A DNA stretch of 53,987 nucleotides. It comes from Oscillospiraceae bacterium (lineage in GTDB: Bacteria; Bacillota; Clostridia; Oscillospirales; UBA929). The stretch covers positions 1 to 53,987 of the forward strand of contig JAISCT010000033.1 of the NCBI GenBank assembly GCA_031265355.1, given 5' to 3'. Below are positions 1 through 7,376 of this stretch, one piece after another. The notes under the pieces were generated by a model. The model was not told the origin of the DNA. It saw only the letters and a program-made list of their open reading frames with translations, and searched no databases. The translations under genes and the position numbers were made by a program. Positions within the stretch are counted from its first letter, which is position 1. Every line of letters starts with the position of its first letter.

Positions 1-2
1 CC

Positions 3-2573
3 GGGATGGCGACCGGGACCTGGGGCGAGCAGAGCGTGGACACCAAGGGGAACACCGTGGTGAAGGTATACGACCAAGCCGGCCGCCTGAGCCAGGTGAA
101 GCACGCGAGCCAGACGACGACATACACCTATCTGGACAACGGCGCGCTGCAGAAGGTGACGTACCCCGGCGGGGCGTACGAGGAATACACCTACTACGAC
201 GACAACAAGCTGCACACGCTCACAAACAAGAAGGCAAACGGAAGCATCATAGACGCGTACAACTACGCCTACGACGGCGCGGGCAACCGGACACAAATCC
301 TGGACGGACACGGGACGACGACGTACACCTACGACGTGCTGAATCGTCTGCTCACCGCGACGGAACCGAACGGACGCGTGACGGCATACACCTACGACGG
401 CTCCGGTAACCGAACCATAGAGACGGTGACGCAGAGCGGCCAGAGCACCGTTACAACCTACCAATACAACGAACAGAGTCGGCTGACGGCCACGGAGATG
501 GAACAGCCGGACGACACCGTGCGCCTTGTGGACTTCTACTACGACAACAACGGCAACATGGTGGGCCGCACAAGCGCCCTGCTGACGGACGGCACATCCG
601 CCGCGGTTCTGTCGCTCTCCGAGACAGAGGACGAGGCGGCTCTGTACGACTACGACGTCTGGAACAACATGGTTTCCTCCACCGTGGACGGAGAGACGAC
701 GACGCACACCTACAACGGCGACGGCCTGCGCGTGAGCAAGACGGCAAACGGCTTGACAACACGGTATGCCTACGAATATACTGAGGTTGTACTGGAACTG
801 GACGGCAGCGGGAACCAAAAGGCACTGAACGTCCGCGGGCACAAGCTGCTGTCGCGCGTAACCTCCGCCGGTTCGTCGTGGTTTATGTACAACGGACACG
901 GAGACGTGACGGCGCTGGTGGATGGGGCGAACACGGTACAGGCGACATACTACTACGACGCGTTCGGCGTACACAAGGAACAGACCGGCACAGCGGACAA
1001 CCCCTACCGCTACAGCGGGTATACATTCGACGAAGAGAGCAGTTTGTATTATCTGAAGTCACGCTTCTACGACCCAGAACTGGCCCGGTTTATGCAGGAG
1101 GACACGTATCGGGGGAACTCCGCAGACCCGTTGAGTTTGAATTTGTACACCTATGTGAGCAACAATCCAATCCGATATTGGGATCCTACGGGACACGTTT
1201 TAACGGAAACGGATAAAGCTAATCTATCATTAGCTAATCAAACAAAGATTGAGAATGCAACGATTGCCTGGAACACGGCGAACGAAGATTACAAAAAAGC
1301 TACCACTCAGGCTCAAAAAGATGCCGCCACCAAAGCCATGGCAAACGCCAATGCGGCGGCCAATGCCATCCGAGCCTCTGCGGGTTACTCCGGCGGCACT
1401 AACGGCAGTACGGTCACTGTGAGCAGCGGCAGTACCGTGAAAGCTGTGGTTGTCACCGGTATTACAAGCTTAAACAATAAAGGCACTGTAACTACAGTGA
1501 GTGTGACCACTGGCGCTGCTTCTACTATAACCAACAGCGGTACTATTGGAACGGTAAACAACCAAGGAACGAGCATAATAAACAACACTGGTTCTATCAG
1601 GACAGTGAACAACAGCGGCACTATCGGGAGTATAAACAACGGCGGCACTATCGGGACACTGAACAATAGCGGCGCTATCGGGAGCATAAATAACAGCAGT
1701 ATTATTGGCATTATCAGCAATAGCGGTACAATCGGGAGCGTAATGAATAGCGGCACCGTCAGAACGACAAACAACAGCGGCACGATTATCCGCATAAATA
1801 GCACCAATGGTGGTACTGTTGGCATAATCCAAAATAGCAATATGATCAGCAATATAATGTTGTCGAAAAACACTACCATCAGAAACGAAGGCTCAATTAA
1901 AAGCATTGTTACAGGTATAGGCACCACTGCCAAAGTATACAACACTGGCTTGATCAACAGCATTGCGGTTGGTGGAGATGGAATTCTCGATGGCGATAAT
2001 GCTGGATTTGTAGAGAAAGCGACTTGCGGTCCTCGCAGTAAAGCCACGATTCAATGGGATAACAGCTCAGCGGAAACTTTGCTCTTGATGCAGAATCAAT
2101 TTATCTTGGACCATCTTGTAACAACTGCGGATCGCAATGCAGGTGTTGCTGTTTCAAGAATAAACGGAATGCTGTATAAAGATTTCACAAATCCTATAGA
2201 CAAAGCTTTAATAAATGCAGAGCCAGAATTCAAAAAACATCGGTTAGACTTTGGTTGGTTCAAAGATCAAGTCAATCATGGAAAACCTTGGGATATTAAA
2301 GTGCCCGAAAGTTGGAATAAAACTATTGCAGATGATACCTTCCCCGGTAGATATGATACAAAAATAGTGGTGGACGGAGCGCTCAGAACTCCCGAAGAAT
2401 TAGGTAATATGACATATGGATATTTAGGCACAGCGGCAGGATTTCGACAATGGGTTTTACTTGCCGGTGGTGATTATGCGGATGGTGGAATTTGGGGTGT
2501 AATCACAAGTTCAGACTCCGCGACAGACAAAGAATTTATAAAATTAGGTGTCCAGTGGTATAAAAACAAATAG
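3..2573 (+). CDS. RHS repeat protein with toxin-44-like C-terminus (5' end outside window)
   Basis: The reading frame is open to the left edge, so the first visible ATG at position 6 is probably internal. Residues 1-340 (counted from that ATG) are tyrosine/glycine-rich YD repeats such as YTYDGSGNRT. Residues about 320-397 are the conserved RHS core ending in RFYDPELARFMQEDTY and YWDPTGH, after which such proteins switch to a variable C-terminal effector. Here the variable part has an N/G/T/I repeat (about residues 490-610) and then a domain ending in LGNMTYGYLGTAAGF and FIKLGVQWY, resembling polymorphic toxin type 44. By family knowledge this would be a secreted or contact-dependent toxin carried in an RHS shell. 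The next gene is a candidate immunity gene. The RHS call is firm; the toxin family is inferred from motif memory. Confidence 0.85.
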   Translation, partial: GMATGTWGEQSVDTKGNTVVKVYDQAGRLSQVKHASQTTTYTYLDNGALQKVTYPGGAYEEYTYYDDNKLHTLTNKKANGSIIDAYNYAYDGAGNRTQILDGHGTTTYTYDVLNRLLTATEPNGRVTAYTYDGSGNRTIETVTQSGQSTVTTYQYNEQSRLTATEMEQPDDTVRLVDFYYDNNGNMVGRTSALLTDGTSAAVLSLSETEDEAALYDYDVWNNMVSSTVDGETTTHTYNGDGLRVSKTANGLTTRYAYEYTEVVLELDGSGNQKALNVRGHKLLSRVTSAGSSWFMYNGHGDVTALVDGANTVQATYYYDAFGVHKEQTGTADNPYRYSGYTFDEESSLYYLKSRFYDPELARFMQEDTYRGNSADPLSLNLYTYVSNNPIRYWDPTGHVLTETDKANLSLANQTKIENATIAWNTANEDYKKATTQAQKDAATKAMANANAAANAIRASAGYSGGTNGSTVTVSSGSTVKAVVVTGITSLNNKGTVTTVSVTTGAASTITNSGTIGTVNNQGTSIINNTGSIRTVNNSGTIGSINNGGTIGTLNNSGAIGSINNSSIIGIISNSGTIGSVMNSGTVRTTNNSGTIIRINSTNGGTVGIIQNSNMISNIMLSKNTTIRNEGSIKSIVTGIGTTAKVYNTGLINSIAVGGDGILDGDNAGFVEKATCGPRSKATIQWDNSSAETLLLMQNQFILDHLVTTADRNAGVAVSRINGMLYKDFTNPIDKALINAEPEFKKHRLDFGWFKDQVNHGKPWDIKVPESWNKTIADDTFPGRYDTKIVVDGALRTPEELGNMTYGYLGTAAGFRQWVLLAGGDYADGGIWGVITSSDSATDKEFIKLGVQWYKNK
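1530..1815 (+). repeat. In-frame N-x-G-T-I repeat block inside RHS C-terminus
   Basis: About 95 residues are built from units of roughly nine residues (NNSGTIGSI, NNGGTIGTL, NNSGAIGSI, NSGTIGSVM and similar). DNA copies diverge but keep the aac-aac-agc-ggc-act-atc pattern. The periodic asparagine and isoleucine suggest a parallel beta-solenoid between the RHS core and the toxin domain. Structure is inferred from periodicity only. Confidence 0.7.
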
Positions 2574-2586
2574 TGGGGTGTAATAA

Positions 2587-3072
2587 TTGAAAATATTTGT
2601 TAAAGTAACACTTATTATTTTAGCACTTATCGCTTTAATCTTAATCGCAGTGGTGATATTCTTGCGCATTCTGTTTCCAGCACCGCTTTCAAAAGAAGCA
2701 ACAGAAAAAGATTTTGTAAAAAATCAAGATAATATTTCATTAGTTACTCGCTACTTGATTAATTGTAAAGATAGCATATATATTCCTGTTGCCGATTCAA
2801 AAGAAGTTGCCAATATTGAAGACTCGCAAGTCGTTAACGCAATAGAAATATTGTTTAGCAAAGGCTATAGTGTAATTTCTAAGGATAAGAATACCATTCA
2901 GTTTCAGCGTTCTACAAGATTTATGGACTTTGGAAGTGGAATCGTCTATTCCATTGATGGCAGTGAACCGCAGTTGCCATTTCTCACAAAATTGGATTCA
3001 TTGTCAGATCCGAATTGGTATTATTATGAAGCGGATTTTAACGAATTTAAGAAGAGGGAACAATCGCAGTAG
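2587..3072 (+). CDS. Small membrane-anchored protein, candidate immunity protein
   Basis: The gene starts 13 bases after the RHS stop with TTG preceded by GGGGTG at a 6-base spacing. It encodes 161 residues. Residues 4-30 are a strongly hydrophobic segment (LIILALIALILIAVVIFL), followed by a soluble domain of about 125 residues rich in charged and aromatic residues. I recognise no family. Position directly behind a polymorphic toxin, low GC like the toxin tip, and small size suggest the cognate immunity protein; the membrane anchor would place it where an incoming toxin first appears. Function is inferred from context only. Confidence 0.6.
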   Translation: MKIFVKVTLIILALIALILIAVVIFLRILFPAPLSKEATEKDFVKNQDNISLVTRYLINCKDSIYIPVADSKEVANIEDSQVVNAIEILFSKGYSVISKDKNTIQFQRSTRFMDFGSGIVYSIDGSEPQLPFLTKLDSLSDPNWYYYEADFNEFKKREQSQ

Positions 3073-3197
3073 ATGGATCGCCGCAACACCTGTGCTTTGC
3101 ACATTGCTCATGACTTTTGATTATGGTGTGCCTTGTTGCAGTGGTTTTTTCGAGACCAGCGGAGCGGTTGAGGATGTGAAGAGCAACGGACGCATCT

Positions 3198-3299
3198 TAC
3201 GATCTGAACGGGAACAAACTATCGAAGACGGATTGGCGCGGGAATAAGTATGAATACGTGTACGACGAACGGGACCGGCTAGTGGAGAAACGGGATCCG
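3198..3299 (+). pseudogene. RHS YD-repeat remnant
   Basis: A 34-codon open stretch reads YDLNGNKLSKTDW, then RGNKYEYVYDERDRLVEKRD, which are unmistakable RHS YD-repeat motifs. It has no start of its own, no core motif and no downstream continuation after about 3300. The bases from 3073 to 3197 and from 3300 to 3402 show no coding signal. It is a decayed scrap of a former RHS gene or displaced cassette. Confidence 0.75.
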
Positions 3300-3402
3300 T
3301 TTAAGAACAGATTATGTACTCAACCTGGATTTCAACCTGGACTTTTACAGCAAAAATTAATCTTTCAGTTTGAGTTATTCAGCAAGGAAGGTCTGAGTTT
3401 CA

Positions 3403-4203
3403 ATGAAAAAAGTGTGGAAAAAGATGGGACACATCTTATACAGTTCCCTGGCGATTTTGCTCTTTCTGGCCCTGTGGGAGGTGTTGGGGCGGACGGGCGT
3501 GTTGGTCAATCCGCTGTTTTTGCCTCCGTTCACCGGGGTGCTGGCCGCCCTCGTCAAAGAGACGGCCAGCGGGGCGCTGTGGCGGCATGCGGCCATCAGT
3601 TTGCAGCGATCCCTGCTGGGGTTTGGCCTGGGGTTGGTGGTCGCCATCCCGCTGGGGCTGGCGATCGGCTGGGTCAAGAAGTTCGGGCGGTTTTTAAACC
3701 CGTTGCTGCAGCTTTTCCGCAATATGCCCGTGCTGGCGCTGCTGCCCGTGTTTGTCATGTTTTTCGGCATCGGCGAGGTTTCCAAGGTGGTGGTCATCTT
3801 CTGGGGCGTGCTCTGGGCGGTGCTGCTGAACACGGTCTCCGGCGTGCGAAGCGTGGACCCTCAGCTCATCAAGGCGTCCCGATCGATGGGGACGAAGCCG
3901 ATCCGGCTGTTCGCCAGTGTGATTTTGCCGGCCGCGCTCCCACATATCTTCACGGGCACGCGGATCAGCGCGACGAACTCAATTGTCATCCTGATCGCGG
4001 CGGAGATGATCGCCGCGAACCGAGGTCTTGGGTACGCGCTCTATTTCTACCAAGCCAACATGAAGGTACCGGAGATGTTTGCGTATATTGTCGTGATGGC
4101 CGTGATGGGTGTGCTGCTCAACTACTCCCTGGAGGCCCTTGAGCGGCGCAGCTTCCGATGGCGCGACGAGGCGGGCACCACGGCGGCCGAACCGGCGGCC
4201 TGA
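3403..4203 (+). CDS. ABC transporter permease (SsuC/TauC type)
   Basis: A 266-residue inner-membrane protein with about six hydrophobic segments. It carries the binding-protein-dependent permease signature around residues 155-190 (ASRSMGTKPIRLFASVILPAALPHI), the loop that contacts the ATPase in the nitrate/sulfonate/taurine-type importers. The ATG has AAGGAAGG about 10 bases upstream. A substrate-binding lipoprotein follows at 4402, and the two would form one importer. No ATP-binding subunit gene lies on either side in this window, where RHS debris flanks the pair. The substrate (sulfonate, thiamine precursor, nitrate or other) cannot be read from the sequence. Confidence 0.88.
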   Translation: MKKVWKKMGHILYSSLAILLFLALWEVLGRTGVLVNPLFLPPFTGVLAALVKETASGALWRHAAISLQRSLLGFGLGLVVAIPLGLAIGWVKKFGRFLNPLLQLFRNMPVLALLPVFVMFFGIGEVSKVVVIFWGVLWAVLLNTVSGVRSVDPQLIKASRSMGTKPIRLFASVILPAALPHIFTGTRISATNSIVILIAAEMIAANRGLGYALYFYQANMKVPEMFAYIVVMAVMGVLLNYSLEALERRSFRWRDEAGTTAAEPAA

Positions 4204-4247
4204 AAAGGCGACCGGAAAAGAGCGGGCACAGGTTGACCGGAAGACCG

Positions 4248-4281
4248 GAAACCGACACCTTTGATTGGGGTGTCGGTTTTT
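4248..4281 (+). terminator. Intrinsic terminator after permease gene
   Basis: The arms AAACCGACACC and GGTGTCGGTTTTT enclose a short loop and run into a T tract. The hairpin separates the permease from the following lipoprotein gene, so the latter may need its own promoter or readthrough. Confidence 0.7.
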
Positions 4282-4287
4282 GTTTTT

Positions 4288-4346
4288 ATGGTTCAGGTGT
4301 CAGAAGTGCGCCTGACGGCGGGCGAGGCTTTTGACACCCAAACCAT
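4288..4346 (+). repeat. Interspersed repeat R1, copy a
   Basis: The core GGCGGGCGAGGCTTTTGACA, followed by CCCAAACCAT (4317-4346), recurs at 10446-10475 and, reversed, at 42607-42636. This copy is bounded by imperfect inverted ends (ATGGTTCAGGTGTCA at the left and TGACACCCAAACCAT at the right). It lies 55 bases before the start codon of the lipoprotein gene. Confidence 0.75.
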
Positions 4347-4401
4347 TCACAGGTCGGCGCCGCGGGAAAGCGGCGCAAAAATTATGAAGGAGGCGACAGA
4401 A

Positions 4402-5535
4402 ATGGAAAAAACAGGGAAATATAGGAGAGGCGGGGTGAGGTTGCCGTGTCTGTGTTTGGCTGCCTGTCTACTGCTGGCGCTGACGGCATGCGCGACCGGT
4501 GCGCCGGCGCCGACCAGGAATGGTGCGGCGGACAAGACGACAACACAGACGCCGCCGGCGGCCGGCCGGTCGGCGGAGACGGGGGATACCGGCGGCGCGC
4601 CGGCGGAAAAGACGCCTTTTACGCTCCGCGTCGTTACACAGACGGGCTTCAACGAGATCAACGTGGCGGACGAGCTGGGTTTCTTTTGGGAAGAGGGCAT
4701 TGAGCTCGAATACATCGGCGCGCTGGCCAAGGGCGTCACGGAGTTTCAGCTCATCGAACAGGGCGAGCTCGACGCCTTCACGACCGTACACCCGCCGACC
4801 ATCGCGCAGGCGCGGCTGGCGGGCATCCAAACCAAGGCGGTGGCGCCCGGCATGGTGGACAACGAGGAATACCCGCATGTGCGCTACCTTGTGAAGGTGG
4901 ACAGTCCGATCCAATCGCTGGAGGAGGCGGTCGGCAAAAAGGTGTCCATCACCAGCATCGCGCCCTGCTCGGACGGGTATGTGAAGTACTATCTGCAGAG
5001 CAAGGGGCTGGATCCCGAACAGGTGGAATTTGTGACATTGAGCACGCCCGGCCAGCAGGAGCAGTCTCTGGTGCAGGGGCTCGTCGACATCACGACGTCC
5101 CACCCGCCCTTCGCCGGCCCGGTGGTGGCGAGCGGCGAGGCGCGCGAGATTTTGAACACATGGGAGATCTTCCAAAGCCCGGGGGCGGGGCTCTCGACGC
5201 GCGGTTTCTCAGAGGCGTTCATCGCGGAGCACCCGGACGTGGTGCAGGGCTTTGTGAACGCGATGTACCGAGCGCGGCGCTGGATCAACGAACATTTTGA
5301 CGAGGCCAAAGGCATCGTCGCGAAGTATCTGGACCTCGCCCCGGAGGACCTCAGTTCCTTCTATTACGACGGGAACAAGAACATCACGCCGGCCTATGTC
5401 GACAAGTGGTTTGAGATCTCGGAGACGATAGGACTCTGGAACTCTGGCGACGTGCAGCCGGAGGATGTCTATACGAACGACTTTGTACCGAAGGACGCGC
5501 CCGCGTCCGACGCCGCGATCACCTGGAACGGCTGA
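4402..5535 (+). CDS. ABC transporter substrate-binding lipoprotein (NMT1/TauA/SsuA-like)
   Basis: The chosen ATG has AAGGAGG 8 bases upstream, giving 377 residues; the frame is open further upstream but without a good ribosome site. An N-terminal signal ends in the lipobox LTAC with Cys at residue 30, followed by a Thr/Ala/Gly-rich linker. The rest has the two-lobed periplasmic-binding pattern: RVVTQTGFNEINVADELGFF (helix entry of NMT1/SsuA proteins), a hinge near VGKKVSITSIAPCSDG, and DITTSHPPFAGPVVASG. It would hand the solute to the permease at 3403. The family is clear, the ligand is not. Confidence 0.87.
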   Translation: MEKTGKYRRGGVRLPCLCLAACLLLALTACATGAPAPTRNGAADKTTTQTPPAAGRSAETGDTGGAPAEKTPFTLRVVTQTGFNEINVADELGFFWEEGIELEYIGALAKGVTEFQLIEQGELDAFTTVHPPTIAQARLAGIQTKAVAPGMVDNEEYPHVRYLVKVDSPIQSLEEAVGKKVSITSIAPCSDGYVKYYLQSKGLDPEQVEFVTLSTPGQQEQSLVQGLVDITTSHPPFAGPVVASGEAREILNTWEIFQSPGAGLSTRGFSEAFIAEHPDVVQGFVNAMYRARRWINEHFDEAKGIVAKYLDLAPEDLSSFYYDGNKNITPAYVDKWFEISETIGLWNSGDVQPEDVYTNDFVPKDAPASDAAITWNG

Positions 5536-5545
5536 CCGGCGAGTC

Positions 5546-5593
5546 GGGGCGGACCTGGCCGCGTTGCCGGGCCGACGCGGCCAGGTCTGCCCC
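5546..5593 (+). terminator. Long GC-rich hairpin after lipoprotein gene
   Basis: The arms at 5546-5564 and 5575-5593 pair over 19 bases with a single G-U. There is no clear T tract after it, so it is an intrinsic-terminator-like or RNA-stabilising hairpin rather than a textbook terminator. Confidence 0.5.
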
Positions 5594-5604
5594 GGCGCGC
5601 GGCA

Positions 5605-5802
5605 AAAATTGTTGTCTATAAAACGGTAGCAGAGAAACAGAACGTGTTGGGGAAACTGGCCCACTCCAGCAAACAGGATAAGGTTCTAAAGCGCCAGGAC
5701 AATCAGAAGGTCGATCTGCTTGTGTACAACAGGGATGTGGAGGAGCAGCAGGCGGTGGAGGATCTGCAAGAAGACGGGTCATGGTGGACTATGTGCAGTT
5801 AG
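5605..5802 (+). pseudogene. Start-less open stretch, possible gene remnant
   Basis: A 65-codon frame from the AAA at 5605 to TAG at 5800 reads as a hydrophilic, Lys/Gln/Asp-rich protein (KIVVYKTVAEKQNVLGKL at the left, VDLLVYNRDVEEQQAVEDLQ towards the right). It has no start codon or ribosome site. Its composition is protein-like and it abuts the RHS remnant at 5821. I do not recognise it. Confidence 0.3.
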
Positions 5803-5820
5803 ACTACGAGGTGTTCATGT

Positions 5821-6515
5821 CCTGCTGACGGACAGCACATCCGCCGCAGTCCTATCGCTCTCCGAGACAGAGGACGAGGCGGCTCTGTATGACTACGACG
5901 TGTGGAACAACATGATCTCCTCCACGGTGGACGGAGAGACGACGACGTATGTATACAACGGCGACAGCCTGCGCGTGAGCAAGACGGCAAACGACTTGAC
6001 AACACGGTATGCCTACGAATATACTGAGGTTGTACTGGAACTGGACGGCAGCGGAAACCAAAAGGCGATGAACGTCCGCGGGCACAAGCTGCTGTCGCGC
6101 GTGACCTCCGCCGGTTCGTCGTGGTTTATGTACAACGGCCATGGAGACGTGACGGCGCTGGTGGACGGGGCGAACACGGTCCAGGCGACATACTACTACG
6201 ACGCGTTCGGCGTGCACAGGGAGCAGACCGGCACAGCGGACAACCCATACCGCTACAGCGGGTACACATTTGCAGGAAGAGAGCGGTTTGTACTATCTGA
6301 GGTCATGCTTCTACGACCCGGAATTGGCCCGCTTCATGCAGGAGGATACATATTGGACAAATAAAGCGCTGAAGATGAATCAACTGAGCCCTGGGAATGA
6401 ATGGTATAGGGATGAAGAATATTTAAGTTTGGCGGAAAGCCAAATGGAATGGGAACTGGGGAAAGGTTCCATACAAATGAACAACGGGATGAAGACGGAG
6501 TTCAATCAACTGTAA
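5821..6515 (+). pseudogene. Frameshifted second RHS core with a different tail
   Basis: From CCTGCTGACGG at 5821 to about 6355 the DNA matches 578 to about 1110 of the first RHS gene at roughly nine bases in ten. It covers the last YD repeats and the core (YYDAFGVHREQTGTADNPYR, then YDPELARFMQEDTY). One extra base near 6270 shifts the frame, and homology begins abruptly without a start. After the core the tail diverges to a short tail ending in MKTEFNQL. This is the arrangement of a displaced RHS tip cassette: core duplicate plus new tail, followed at once by a candidate immunity gene. The tail is too short to hold a usual toxin domain. Confidence 0.85.
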
Positions 6516-6544
6516 AATGAGGTTGGGATGGGAATGATTATACT

Positions 6545-6901
6545 ATGAAGAGCAATTTAAAGCAATCTTTCTTAGCAGCTTTTCAAATTCTTGATGAAGT
6601 ATTTGATGATACAAGAAATGAACAACTTGGCAACCTGCTTAGTGAGATGAATCCGTATTTATTTGCGGATTTGATGTCGGCTGACCCCGCCATTTGGAAC
6701 GAATGGATTGATTGTGCGAAAAAAATAAATAAGGACGAAGTTTATAGTAGTGACGAAGTTTTTGAAACACTCAATATATTCCTGGAATTAAATAGTGAAC
6801 AATATTACTATGACATGGATTTGCTTTTATGCTTAATCAACGATAAAATAACAAATGGAAGATGGGAGCGAATTTTTAAAAAGGCATTAACTATTTCATA
6901 G
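6545..6901 (+). CDS. Small acidic protein, candidate immunity protein
   Basis: This gene encodes 118 residues, starting with ATG 29 bases after the end of the RHS remnant; GGATGGG lies about 10 bases upstream. The protein is acidic and helical, with no signal or membrane segment (SFLAAFQILDEVF, AIWNEWIDCAKKINKDEVYS). Low GC matches the tip of the first toxin and its partner. Position after an RHS tail implies an immunity function, possibly retained after its toxin was lost. I recognise no family. Confidence 0.6.
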   Translation: MKSNLKQSFLAAFQILDEVFDDTRNEQLGNLLSEMNPYLFADLMSADPAIWNEWIDCAKKINKDEVYSSDEVFETLNIFLELNSEQYYYDMDLLLCLINDKITNGRWERIFKKALTIS

Positions 6902-7347
6902 TATAAGGACGTAGAGGGATTCGGTCGAGTAAAATCCGCGCTTCACAACACGAAAGTCCTTGCAGAGCCAGACATGCAGTTTTCCGCATCCGACTCTTCG
7001 GCCGTTCTTCATATACGCATCAATCAGTCTTTGACTGTCAATGACAGCCACGTATCTCCCCTTTTTCGTCAGATGAAACGAATTTTTTCGAGTCTTTCCG
7101 ATTCCTCCTACTACTCCATCCGGCCAGAAACTGTATCTCCATATAATGGGGCCATACACGGCGCACATCAGATGACGAATGACGGTCGCTTCAAAAACAC
7201 ACCGGATGGGGTACTGCCTCTGTGATTGACTTCGGATTGACTAAACCTTTTCGTTTGAAAACAATCTTAGTCAATCAAAAATCCAGTAACTACGCCGTTT
7301 TATGGTTTTTAATTGGTTTTGGATTGACTTGACGATTGACTAAAAAA
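6902..7347. other. Region without a convincing gene
   Basis: The minus strand holds a 90-codon frame (7168 to 6896, containing IIWRYSFWPDG and IDSQRLIDAYMKNGRR) with protein-like composition. It has no ribosome site, and its end overlaps the 3' end of the plus-strand gene, so I do not call it. The right part is AT-rich and holds repeated GATTGACT octamers, listed separately. Confidence 0.4.
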
Positions 7348-7376
7348 TCATTTTGCAGGATTCTTGTAGTCAATCG
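7224..7376. repeat. Cluster of GATTGACT octamers
   Basis: Six exact copies occur in 153 bases: direct at 7224, 7235, 7322 and 7334, and inverted (AGTCAATC) at 7269 and 7369. The direct copies form two pairs spaced 11 and 12 bases apart, about one helical turn. The last copy lies in the 3' end of the neighbouring minus-strand gene. Possible protein-binding array; unassigned. Confidence 0.6.

Noticed and set aside
4317..4346. TTGACA inside R1 as a promoter -35 box
   Set aside because: No -10-like sequence lies 16-18 bases downstream in copies a or b, and copy c has TTGATA.
6896..7168. 90-codon minus-strand frame between the RHS region and the AlbA gene
   Set aside because: Protein-like composition, but no ribosome site, no recognisable domain and overlap with a convergent gene.
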